Assembly: GCA_022497155.1 (NCBI GenBank)
Contig: MU385720.1
Coordinates: forward strand, 806,001-870,000
Source: Whalleya microplaca
Taxonomy: Eukaryota; Ascomycota; Sordariomycetes; Xylariales; Xylariaceae
Length of the DNA: 64,000 bases
Direction: 5' to 3'
The notes beneath the pieces were generated by a model, which saw nothing but the letters and a program-made list of their open reading frames with translations, did no database searches and was not told where the DNA came from. The translations under genes and the position numbers were made by a program. This document shows positions 12,000-22,534 of the stretch, in pieces (the first letter of the stretch is position 1; every line of letters starts with the position of its first letter).

Positions 12000-14350
12000 G
12001 AGGAAGTTTTAGTTTTGCTTGTGTGGAATTTTGTGGGTGAGGTATTAAGTAAGACTGTTGTAAATTGTAAATGTGAACCTTTGTTTGAGATAGACAAGCA
12101 AACGCTGAAACAAATGACTATGCAGCATCTTTATAGTAAGTAGTATGGTGGCTTCCAGGACTGGACTATATGCAGGTACCGTTGGCGATTGCGCCTACCT
12201 GGGGAGTCTAAGTCTAAATCGCGTCAGTACATAGGTAAGCATGGATATGGTCACTTGGGCTCGGCAGGCATGGCTGAGACCTCAGCTTCTGCGTAGGTAA
12301 TAGGTAATCTGAGGCTCCCGGGCCCGCTTCGTGTAAAAGAAGGATTTGACAGTCTACTACTGGTACTCTGGTACGGCCTGCCAGGACAATGGCTACCCAA
12401 TACGGAGTAGTTCCCCCCTCCCCATCACATAAGGCCGTAGGATAGATACCGTGGCGAAATTTCCTACACTCCGGAGGCGCAGTCAACAACAAGTGGTACC
12501 TATGCAGAAAATAGAAGAGGGTATGTATGGGTATGGTATGTTCAGTCATGCTCGTGCACGTGGTGTCCACTCTCGAGGGGGGAGAAGAAGAAAAAAACCT
12601 CGATTCTGTGGGGGAATAATACAAACAAACAAGCCCTCCTGGTTGGTGTGTTGGGCCGTATGTAGTCAGGTACATACATACATACGTACACGCATAATAG
12701 CCCGTGGGATCGGGTCGGAATGTACCAGACAATGGCTGAGTTTGTGTTATTAATTACGCTTCGGTGGCTTATGCCGCCTTTGACTCTCTTACAATGCCCA
12801 GATGCCGTGCCGCAGTTAATCTTCTTCGAGAAGCCAGCCCTCTTCTTCAGCTCCGGGCTTCTAGACCGACCGCCTGGACACGCTGGGCAGAAAGGGGGGA
12901 GGGGGGGCAGCTCTTTGTTGGTTTACTCTCTTTCTTTACTCGTGACCGCCACCGCACATGGCTTATGCGTTATGTAGTAGCGGACAAACAAACAACTGCT
13001 CGTAAGCTGCAGCAGAGCAGGTCTTACAGATTTTGCCCTAGCGTGCTATGCTCTATGTGCCATGGAGGAGAAAGACATGTGGGCGTGGTTGAGCCGCATC
13101 CAATAAGCCGCGGCGGTTGTATGTATTACAATATGCGTTGCGTTGTGGGAGCGACTGGCCAGGTTAGGTAAAAATAGCATCGATAACAGGCATCGACTAT
13201 GCAGCGTTCCGCACCCAGCGCCTCGGTCCCGGTGGGGACGTTATAAAATTTGTGAGAGGATGGCCGTTGGTGGCTTGCCCCCCGAATAGTGTGACGGGAG
13301 CCTATCACATCCTGTAAATAGTATAATTATAGTCGCACCAAGACAACGTGGAGTGGGGGCTGAGAATTGGGGCATCAGAGTTTATTGGTGGAGACCCCAG
13401 GGTGCCATCCCGCCTGGGTAACATATCCAGATTGGTACCGATCGACGTCTATGCGAGACTCTATGCGAGAAGTACATATGTAGCTATCGACTATATCGTA
13501 TCTACATGCGACACGGCATAAGCTTACATACCGCAGTACATAGTATTATGGGTAATTTTTTGACTCTTGGCAAGTATACGCCCAGAGGCTAGGGACACGG
13601 ACCACGGAAATGATTTTTATGGGGGAATATCTCCCTCAAAAATCGGAAGTATCTTTTCTAATCCTAGGTTGCGTTAAGCCTCCTTTGGTATGGCGGCGAC
13701 GTTAGCGTTCTCCACGGGTACGCGAGCAGGGTGCAAAAAATTATGCTCGCAACTGCGTATGTAAGGGTGTTAGCGGCCACCAGGCAGCAACACGTGTTGA
13801 GGCTCCCATAACCTTGCTAACCGAAATACCTCTAATGTGGATTATGCAACGGTATCTCACCGATTATATCTTGGTATCTCTTGGAGATTTCACTGCCTCA
13901 AAATCTAGATGCTTGCAGCATGCGGCATGGCAGCCAATGTTCGTTTGCACCCACGCAGCCAAACTTACCTAAGTGGATGTGATTGTGTCTTGGTGGTTAT
14001 CTCATTGGTGCGGCGTACGATGTCCTCATCCAAACAAACAAGTCCAAGAGGGAATAACCTGGCTGTCCCATGCATCGTCATCATTTCATTATTAATTAGA
14101 TGAGCTGATGTGTTTTTGGTTTCCTGGTAGACTGGGCGCTTCTAGGTATAGTATTCATCTTGTTTTGCGGCTGTATTAATAAAGGAATAAAATATGAGAG
14201 GGTAGATGAGCTGACCTATGGCCCAGTTTAGGAGCCACTGAAATATGTACTTTATATCTAAACTACAGGGATCATTGCCAAGCTCAACGTATGGAGCAAT
14301 AGCGTACTTTCTTAATAAGCTAGTGCCAACGTACCAACAGACGACAACGA
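12000..14350. other. Long promoter region of the synthase gene
   Basis: About 2.35 kb between the start of the Dit1-like gene and the 3' end of the P450, with no supported gene. Open frames up to 172 codons (12214-12732, minus) have Tyr/Cys/Pro-rich translations with no family resemblance. A TACATACATACATACG run lies near 12671-12690. The length is generous for a single promoter. Confidence 0.45.
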
Positions 14351-16209
14351 TCACTTCCTTTCAGAGTTAGTTGCCGAGCATTCATCTCTCTCCACGAAGT
14401 TCAGCCTCAACGCTCGGGGATACAATGGTCCAGCCTATAGTCAGACATGCAGGATTAGTATTGCCAACTAGCTGACATTGATATGAGACAGGCTCCAGAG
14501 CCAATCCAGGGAAGAGAAGAAGCAAAATGAGTAATCTTACCGGCGTCATTCGATCCGCCCAGGTTGGATCCAGAGTCCACGTGAAGGCCCGGCACAACAC
14601 CATAAGCGTCACGCGCAGCTGCAACATGGCAAATTTCTCTCCCAGGCAGGCCCTCCGTCCACCGTGGAACGAGATAAACTCCCCCTTCACGCGCCGCTGG
14701 CGGTAGTGGCGATTGATCTGCTCGGACGACGCGCCCCAGCGCGCGGGATCGAAGTCGTCGGCCGTAGGGCCCCAGGCCACGGGGTCGCGGTTGGTCGAGT
14801 AGCAGTTGTAGCCCAGATACGTGCCCTTGGGCACGTACAAGCCGTCGCCGAGGAGGGCATCCGCGTCGGTCCGGCGGTTGATGAGCTGGCCGATGGGAGG
14901 GAAGAGGCGCAGGCTCTCGTAGATGACCGATGTCAGATATGGCATGTCCGGTAGGTTGTCTCGATCTGACAGCGCCGACCAGTCTAGATCCTTCGATGTG
15001 ATCTCGTCGCGTAATAGGGCTTGCGCCTCCTGGGTTGCAGTACGACTTGTCAGCACAGCACACACACTCCCACGAGTTGCAGTCTAGTTTGCCCACGTCA
15101 GCGGGTAAGTCGGATGGACTCACGGGATGTTTCGCCAACAGATACAGCGTCGATATCATCGCCAATTGCGGGTTTTCCTGACCAGCTACGAAGGCGACGG
15201 TTAAGTTGTCGAGCAACTGTTTCTCCGTCCACTGTCCGCTTTGCTTGGCATCGAGCATTCTTCGGCCAAGCATACCCCTATCTGCCGATTCAACAGAATC
15301 CAGCTTTTCGTGGCTCCTGAGGAGAGCATGCTGTAATTCATGTTTGAATGATTCAACAATTCTCCGAGCCCTCAAACGGCTTGGGAATGGGAAACGGTCC
15401 AGAAAGGGGAAGTTCATAAAAATGGGCTTGAAGATTTCCCTCTTGACCGTTGTCTGTAAGACATTGATCGGACTGTCCGCCGCACTGAGGGCCTGGCCGT
15501 TGTGGTGTATAGTTAGTAATAGTTCAATCACGCGATCAGACCCTAGGCACCGCTTACATTAAGATCGGTCTGGAGAAGCACCTCGGAGCAATTTGCCACG
15601 GAGTATCGTTGTAGGATGTCTTGTACAGTGACCCCTTGCTTTACAGCACGGGCCTGCCCCTGTCGGAGCAGAAGACATAGGCGGTCTGCATTTTTCTTGA
15701 TGGCTTCTACCTCAAAGTTCCGCTGTAGACCAGGCTTGATCACTGATTGGTAATCCTTCCAGACAGCTCCGTGACTTGAGATGATATTGTCGCCTTTTGT
15801 GAGATAGGAGTCAGCCGCCAATTATTACACCAGGAAACCAGACTTCAGATTGCTCACCAAGGAATTGTGCTAAGACGCTATGAGGAATCTTCTTCTGGTT
15901 GCCGCTCTTTTGGTACAGATCTTCTTCCTTGAACATCTGGGCCATGTAAGATGGCCGGTGCACGAGGATGTTCCATTGCGCGCCGAAGAAGAGCTTCACC
16001 GCGCCATGAGTGCGTAGAGGTTTATCGATGTATGTTCGAAAAATCTCCGACTGGTCAACGTCTTTGAAGAAGGGCAACAAAGCGACCCAGAATGGTATGG
16101 CAGGGATGTTCTGAGGATATTTCGGCGGCAGTAGGAAAATATAGTACCCGGCAATGAGAGTGACTACCCCCAGCAGGAGCAGCTGGCCACAAAATATTAA
16201 CATGGTCAT
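14351..16209 (-). CDS. Cytochrome P450, Dit2/CYP56-like
   Basis: Five exons: 16209-15858, 15793-15558, 15492-15124, 15029-14541 and 14434-14351 (introns 64, 65, 94 and 106 nt), 509 aa. An N-terminal membrane anchor (LLLLGVVTLIAGYYIFLL) follows the start at 16209; upstream in-frame Met codons would place charged residues before the anchor. The I-helix is AGQEN (about 299-303), the K-helix ExxR is ESLR (357-360), the PERF-like motif is DPARW, and the heme loop is FHGGRRACLGEKFA with the Cys ligand near 447. The stretch GYNCYSTNRDPVAWG and the FHGG...CLGEKFA loop resemble yeast Dit2 (CYP56), which couples N-formyltyrosine into bisformyl dityrosine. It is transcribed in the same direction as the Dit1-like gene and divergently from the Dtr1-like transporter. 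The CYP56 assignment is by motif memory, not a database search. Confidence 0.88.
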
Positions 16210-17009
16210 AGTGTCATAGTCAATGTCGTCGTCATGAACTGAAATTAGGTGAGCTTTGCTTCTTTTAACTAGCAATTATCAATCTGTAACGACGACGACG
16301 ACTCTGCCGGCTAACTCGCGTAGAGATCAATTTTATAGAAGTGTCAACATGAGGTTCGGGCCATTAGTAAGGTGTCCTAATGTGTCGGGTGTTGCACCAA
16401 TGGGCTGCGTTGTGTAACAAATCTACAAGTATGACCTTGACTTCAGCATGACCTATATTTAGGTCAGTTCATGTGCTGCGGTTGCCAGCACAGACTGTCC
16501 AGGACCCCCATGGTCAAGCATCTTTTTCACCAACCCCATGCACTTATCGAATACATGTATATGTACCTAACATGGGAGAGGACATCCCCACAAGACAAAA
16601 GCCCCTGTACAGCCCCATCCGCATCCGGTGCCCCAGTCTACCTAAGGTAGCGTGAGATGCCAAGCAATGCAGGCTGACCTACCCACAAGAGGTACAACAT
16701 GTAAAGAACACTAATAAGTGGCTGTACCGGCCTATAACAGAGATGTTGGTATACATACGGCTCTGTTCTGGTTTTCGATCGTGGTTTCTTGAGCTGTGGT
16801 GGTTCAAGACTCAACTTTCCTAATCCGTGTTACACAACCACGCGACCTTCTCGCCTAGGTTAGAAGATTGCTACTTCCTCCCTGACATACCAAGTCAGAT
16901 GGGATAGTCTTCCGTAATAAAGTACCCGGAAGTCACAATTATCTCATAAAGTCCGACACACCACCTGGGCAGTCAATCTCATGACATAGAAGACGTTCCA
17001 ACTGTCACT
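16210..17009. promoter_or_regulatory. Shared divergent promoter of the P450 and MFS genes
   Basis: The P450 (minus) and the MFS exporter (plus) start 800 bp apart and point away from each other, so this stretch must contain both promoters and could co-regulate them. A small open frame at 16473-16655 is not supported. No specific binding site is claimed. Confidence 0.6.
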
Positions 17010-18824
17010 ATGGCTACTACGTCAGACATGAGCCGCGATCAAGCGGCTCCTACGCCGCCATCTCCTGGCACTTCTGTTGATACGTCGCAACCACAGCTCG
17101 AAAAGGCACCCGCAGCTTCTCCTCCACCGTACACGGCCTTCTCGCCATGGAGGCGGCGCTTCATCCTCACCGTCGTGACCGTCGCGGGCTGCTTCGGACC
17201 CCTAGCCGGCGGTATCTACCTGCCAGCGCTAGTTGTGTTGGAGGATGAGTTCCACGTTGGCGCTACGGCCATCAATGTCTCTGTCTCGGTGTTCATGTTA
17301 ACTTTTGCCTTTGGTGTAAGTCGTAGTAACAGATCCCCCTTGCGCATATTCAATGGCGCCTCGTGGCTGACGCTGGTAACTAGCCACTATTCTGGGGCAC
17401 ATTTGCCGACTGGAAGGGCCGACGGCCACTGTATATCATCTCCATCGCCATATATATTGGCGCAAATATCTTGCTGGCTGCCCTACCCACTAATTATGGT
17501 GCGCTGGTGTTCTTGCGCATTGTCCAGGCCTTCGGATCTGCTGCCGTGGTGTCAATGGGTGCAGGAACCGTCGCAGATGTATGTCTCACATTCCATGTGG
17601 ATAACTATTGTGGGGTCCTGGTCGCTAACTATGCTTTCAGACCACCGAGCCCAAAAGGAGGGCGTTTGCTATGTCGATATTCCTCATTGGCCCACAATTT
17701 GGACCAGTCTTAGGACCGGTCCTCGGGGGTGCCCTAGCATCGGCTTCTTGGAGATGGATTTTCGGGTTTCTGGGTAAGTATTTACAGATAATGCGAATAC
17801 CTTCTCCTTTTACTGACCTTGGTCATGTTTAGCGATCGCCGGGTTTGTCCTCTGGGTCGTGATTATCCTACTCCTGCCGGAAACACTTCGCGCAAGGGTA
17901 GGTAACGGCAAGCTATACTCGGAGAGAGGCCTCGTCAATTTTCCGCCGACATTATCTTCTCCTTTGGCACCGGAATCTGAAAGAGGTCCACCGCCGCCCA
18001 AGCCGACGTTGATGATGTACTGGCGTCTGTTCACCTACCCGCCCATTGGAATCGTCACTTTCAACACCGCCATGCTGTACTCGACGTACTTCGCTATCGC
18101 CGTCCAGCTGCCTACTGACCTGTCGGAGCGGTACTACTGGTCTACTGCCGAAGTCGGCGCGGGTTTCCTAGCGGTTGGCGTCGCCATGATCATCGGTTCG
18201 ATGTGCGGCGGGCGCTTCTCGGACTGGAAGCGTGCGCGGATTGCGAGAGCATCGCCGGACGGCCACGTGGACCCGGAGAACCGACTCGCTGATCAGATCT
18301 GGGGCGTCCTCATCTGTGCAGGAGGCTGTCTGATGTACGGGTGGTTTGTATTCTACTCGATACACCCGGCCGCAGTGCTCGTGGCCACGTTTCTGAGTAA
18401 GTCATCCTCATATTGATCAAGCCGAGAAAGCAAGTATAGCTGACAGTGCTTCCATCATAGCCGGCTTCGGCATGAACTGGGTTTTCGTGGCCACGACGGC
18501 TTTCCTCACCGAGTGTGTGGCTCAGCAAGCCGCTGGAGCCTTCGCGCTCGGGAACATGCTGCGGAACCCCGGCGCCGCCATAGCAGCCCTTATTCTACCA
18601 TCTCTAGTGAGTAGGATGGGAAGCGGGTGGTGTTTTACGGGATTGGCATTATTGGATCTAGTAATGGTGGGATCCGCCGTCATCGGTAAGAGCCTCGCAC
18701 GAGCCTGGATGTTAGATGACTTACTAACCATTACGTCTTCACAGTCCTAAGATTGAAGGCACCTGGCTGGAGGGCCGCGCGGGCGGCTAAGATGGCACAA
18801 TCTCGCCCGGGCCCACCTCGATAA
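17010..18824 (+). CDS. MFS drug:H+ antiporter, Dtr1/Qdr-like exporter
   Basis: Six exons: 17010-17315, 17384-17578, 17641-17773, 17833-18396, 18461-18685 and 18745-18824 (introns 59-68 nt), 500 aa. The N-terminus is Pro/Ser-rich and disordered (about 45 residues), then the family-like RRRFILTVVTVAGCFGPLAG begins. DHA1 signatures are visible: FADWKGRRPLYIIS for the A motif region between helices 2 and 3, FLRIVQAFGSAAVVSMGAG for motif B/helix 4, and LIGPQFGPVLGPVLGGALAS for motif C in helix 5. The second half has the usual further helices and a second loop motif (GGRFSDWKRARIAR). Motif C marks a 12-helix drug:H+ antiporter; yeast Dtr1, the bisformyl-dityrosine exporter of the prospore membrane, is in this group. 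Its position next to Dit1-like and Dit2-like genes supports that role over a general drug pump. Confidence 0.88.
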
Positions 18825-19363
18825 AGGAGAGCGAAGTACCAAATCGAACTCTACCTTGGAAGACGACCTACAACACTTACCGAGGGTAAAGCTTGGACGA
18901 ATAAGGGGTATGTATACTTTCTAAATACCCAAGTTTCTTATCTACAGTGGCTAATACGTACAATTAGAATCATCATACTATTCTCTTCAAATAAACATCC
19001 CCGGGCCGCGGGGGTAAATATACAACGTTTCTGGAAGATAGACTTTACATGCTAATATGATGTATTTGATATACTGGGGATACCTGATGGAAGACAAAAT
19101 GCTGCAAAGCTCAAATCTAGTCACTGGGACGCTTCTAACACGATAGCGTAATCACGATATATTTACGAGTCATATTGGCGAATAGCATATTGATATCATT
19201 GCTTTTATAGAAATACATTCTATTAATTCTTATGATGCAGAAAATGTGGACAAATATCAGCTATGAAAAAAGAGAACTCACCTCCTTATCTTCATTAGAT
19301 GTTAACTGCTTCAGATCTACTCCCCTAAGATCTTTCAACATGGACGCGAAGAGGGTTAGAAAT
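18825..19363. other. Intergenic region, AT-rich
   Basis: Lies downstream of both converging genes (MFS on plus, unknown protein on minus). No gene is supported; it should contain both transcript ends. Confidence 0.5.
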
Positions 19364-20737
19364 CTACTTCCGCTCACTCTTGCTCCTCTTCAAGTCGCGC
19401 TTGTTCTTACCCTTGCTGCTGCTGGATCGAACACTGCTCGACTTCTTCACATTCACATGCTTCACCGTCTTCGGCCCGTCCTTGCGGCCCGTCGCCGTCT
19501 CCGTCTCCGCAGCGGGCTCAGAATTCGGCAACAACGCCATCGACCCGCCGGGCAGGAGCTGCGAATCGCGGTTGCCGAGCGTGTACATGCTCTTCTTCTC
19601 CGCGAGGCAGCGCATGTCCTCGAGCGGCCCCGGCTGCGTGGTGACGGGGTCGCCGCGCAGGCCGTACGCCTCGAGCATAGCATCATGCTCGCGCAGTGAG
19701 GCGTCGGCGCGGTGGCGCGCCAGCACGGCCGCAACGTCCACCCCGGCGCGCGCGGCCTCGGTGCGCGTCTCCGGGTTCGCCTCCCCGAACGCCGTCCAGA
19801 ACTCCTCGCCCAGGAACGTCGGCAGGAAGTGCGCGTCCAGCGCGTGCCGCGTCTCGATCGCCCGCCCCAACACCCAGAAGATGTCGTGCGCGATGCTCTT
19901 CATCGCCTTCGAGGTCTTGGCGTCGGTGTCGGAGGTGGAGGAGGAGTTGGTGGTGGTGGTGGTGGTGGCGCGCTTGCGCACGTCCAGCCATGCCGCCGCG
20001 ACGTGGTCGAGCTCCGAGCTCAGGCCCAAAACCCACGCATTCCCCTCGGCCCTCTCCCCCTGCGCCCCAGAAACAGCACGCACGCGCTCGAGCCTCTCAA
20101 ACCCCTGATCGACGTACTTGATCCTGACCCTCCTGATCTCGCCTCCCCCACCACTCTCCCCCCCGATGGGGACGCCGACGCTGTCGGCCCAGGTGTCGAA
20201 GCCGCGCGCGCGCGCCCAGGACTTGACGTTGTCCTTGCAGTGCGCGGGACACAGGATGCTGACGGTGGCGGCGCGGCGCGCGCGCAAGCCGTGGTCGACG
20301 AGGGCGGAGAGCCCGCAGATCGCGTACGGTATGTGCTTCAGCGTCGCGTGCAGCGCGTCGAAGAGCTCGCCCAGCTGCGGGCTCGTTAGGTACGTGCTCG
20401 CCCAGCGCGTGCGCGGGTCCGAGGCCACGGCCACGGGCGCCGGGAGGCGCTTCGACGGCTTCAGGCGGGGCGGCGCGGCTGCGGATGGGGTGCCTGGGGG
20501 ACCGGGCTTGTCGGTGTCTTTGACCTGCTGCTGCTGCTGCTGGGTGGAGGAAGAGGCGAGGAGAAGGGGTTGCGGCTGCTGCGGCTTGGGCCGCTGCGTC
20601 GGAAGGTTGAGGTTCGAGCGCACGTGCGCGTTGTACCGGTCGCTGCGGTATTGCGGCGACGAGGGCTTGGATGATTCCTTCTGCGGGAAACAACACATCA
20701 GGAGGCCGAATGGGCCCCAGGCCGATTCGGACGACAT
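19364..20737 (-). CDS. Fungal protein of unknown function (457 aa, single exon)
   Basis: One uninterrupted frame with an ATG at 20737. I do not recognise a family. Residues ~1-105 are low complexity (poly-Gln, Pro/Ala/Ser). Residues ~105-340 look folded, with stretches such as YLTSPQLGELFDALHATL, HIPYAICGLSALVDHGL and HDIFWVLGRAIETRHALDAH. The segment ICGLSALVDHGLRARRAATVSILC has the look of a nucleotidyltransferase-like core seen in some fungal unknowns, but this is weak. The C-terminus is strongly basic (SSSKGKNKRDLKRSKSERK), suggesting nucleic-acid binding or nuclear import. The gene is very GC-rich at third codon positions, which also produces long shadow frames on the other strand. A poly-Thr/Ser run is encoded near 19940-19970. 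Confidence 0.75.
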   Translation of the reverse strand: MSSESAWGPFGLLMCCFPQKESSKPSSPQYRSDRYNAHVRSNLNLPTQRPKPQQPQPLLLASSSTQQQQQQVKDTDKPGPPGTPSAAAPPRLKPSKRLPAPVAVASDPRTRWASTYLTSPQLGELFDALHATLKHIPYAICGLSALVDHGLRARRAATVSILCPAHCKDNVKSWARARGFDTWADSVGVPIGGESGGGGEIRRVRIKYVDQGFERLERVRAVSGAQGERAEGNAWVLGLSSELDHVAAAWLDVRKRATTTTTTNSSSTSDTDAKTSKAMKSIAHDIFWVLGRAIETRHALDAHFLPTFLGEEFWTAFGEANPETRTEAARAGVDVAAVLARHRADASLREHDAMLEAYGLRGDPVTTQPGPLEDMRCLAEKKSMYTLGNRDSQLLPGGSMALLPNSEPAAETETATGRKDGPKTVKHVNVKKSSSVRSSSSKGKNKRDLKRSKSERK

Positions 20738-21361
20738 CTCTGGCTGTGAGTAGTAAAACTGTTGTGGTGGTTTGGTGTAGGGGGACTTACTGTCAAAGTA
20801 GTGCCCGTGGTGTTGTTGTCTCGCAAATTGGAATACTCTTGATGGGTTGAACTTTTAAGGAGCATTTAGAGAAATCGGATGGGGTATACATCTATATTTG
20901 GTCCCTTTGTGCCGTAAAACAATGTATTTGTATCCTTGTTTCATGCTGCTGTCTTGAAAGGGGCCGTTCAAAGGCTGTCAGCTACGTAGGCGCTGTCGAA
21001 GAGTTCCTACTAAGGGACAACAGCATTGTCAATGTTACCAACAAAAAGGGGCATAAAGACATCGAAAGCCTGCATGGCGAATCAGGGGCGAGTGATACAA
21101 TTAACCTGTAGGTTAGATTCGAGTCAACACTTACTGCCCAGTCTGATGCTTAGAAGAAGACACGGCAAAGACAAAAGGGTTGGGAAACATGCTTTTGTGC
21201 ATTAAGCTTTGTCCCTGACCAATGCTCGCACAAAACATGTTCTCAAGCAAGCCATCCATTGCCATGTCTAGGTCATGTCCGCTAGCCCTCCTAACGCCTA
21301 TGATACATTGCTGAGGCCGAGAACCTCAGGATGCGATTAGCCCCGTCTTAAATATGCACTT
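20738..21361. other. Intergenic region
   Basis: Promoter of the unknown gene ending at 20737 and 3' flank of RPN11. No gene is seen. Confidence 0.5.
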
Positions 21362-22534
21362 TCACAAATCGTCATCTTCAACATCCATGTGATCTCCGTT
21401 TGCTTGGCCATTCGCCACTGTATCCTTCTTGGGCATCGTCGCTTCTTTGTCGATCATTTGCCTCGACACGGAAACAATGTTGTCCTCGATAAGCTGCTGG
21501 CCGACGTCCTCCAAGTGCTTCTTCGGGTCAAGCTTGCCAACGTAGCGGGTCTTGAGCTGATCCTTAGTCAACTCCGTCTCCTCCTTGACTCTCTTCTCGT
21601 ATCCTTCAGATAAAGCGACCAATCGTTGGAAGCGTTCCTTGTTCTGCTCGCCCTCGTGTCTGAAGTCCTCCATCTCCAAGGCCTCGGTCCACACGTGCTT
21701 GTGGAGGTTCATGAGCATGTTCTCCTCGAGAGCGGTCTTGCGATAGTTGATGCCGATCGAGTAGTAGTGTCGGTTGAGGCCATGGATAAGCGCTTGAATA
21801 GAGGGCTTATTGAGATGACCCAAGTTCGAAGTACTTTGTCTCGGCTCCTGTCCAAGCATCAAAGACTGCGGGTTAATCAGACGGAAAGCGTCAATGACGA
21901 CCTTTCCCTTAACCGACTGTATCGGGTCAACAACAACGGCGACGGCCCGGGGTGTTAACTGCTCGAAGGACTGCTGTGTGTTGATATCGACGGACGAGAG
22001 CCAGCATCCGAAGCCGGGGTGAGAGTGGTACCATCCAACAACGGACTCGGGTCTGCACAGACATGGTCAGTGGGAGCTGCTCGAGACCAGGTCGATGCGC
22101 TTTTGGCTTACCTTCCGGTTTGGGTAAGCATGTCCATCATCTTCTGTTGGAATACCGGGTCGACAGCCTCGACACTGACGCCAGTACCACTCTGGGGCAT
22201 TGCGAAGACATCCACAACGCGTACGGTGAAGTCATCGACGAATTCTCCCAGCATCAGTCCCATCACTTCCATAGGCACGCCAGCCCGGCCGTGTCGCAAC
22301 ATCTTCAGTAGCGCAAGGGAGGAGATGTAGACAGTCTCGGAATTATCGATTAGGTTTTGGTTGTCCTGTGGTCGTCTATCGTCAGCTCAGGTCTTATGCG
22401 TGAGGAGTCTTCTGCGACTATAAACAAGAGAAGACGACGACATGGAGACGTGTAGAACTCCTTACCGTTCCTGGAGCAGCTCCCAGACCACCCATGCCGC
22501 CAGCACCGGCAAGCATTCTATTTAACCGGTCCAT
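21362..22534 (-). CDS. RPN11: 26S proteasome lid deubiquitinase RPN11 (JAMM metalloprotease)
   Basis: Three exons: 22534-22466, 22365-22112 and 22052-21362 (introns 100 and 59 nt), 337 aa. The MPN+ domain includes [20 protein letters not shown] and [20 protein letters not shown]. The JAMM zinc motif reads [16 protein letters not shown] (about residues 115-130), with both His, the Ser and the Asp ligands intact, so the enzyme should be active. The C-terminal half ([20 protein letters not shown], then a helical region) is the segment that packs into the lid helical bundle. The C-terminus is acidic ([10 protein letters not shown]). RPN11 removes ubiquitin chains en bloc from substrates entering the proteasome and is essential. 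Length fits the family (about 310-340 aa). Confidence 0.97.

Noticed and set aside
12214..12732. A 172-codon minus-strand frame in the long synthase promoter
   Set aside because: Its translation is Tyr/Cys/Pro-rich with no recognisable fold, overlaps another frame on the plus strand, and shows no splice or start context; it is probably chance.
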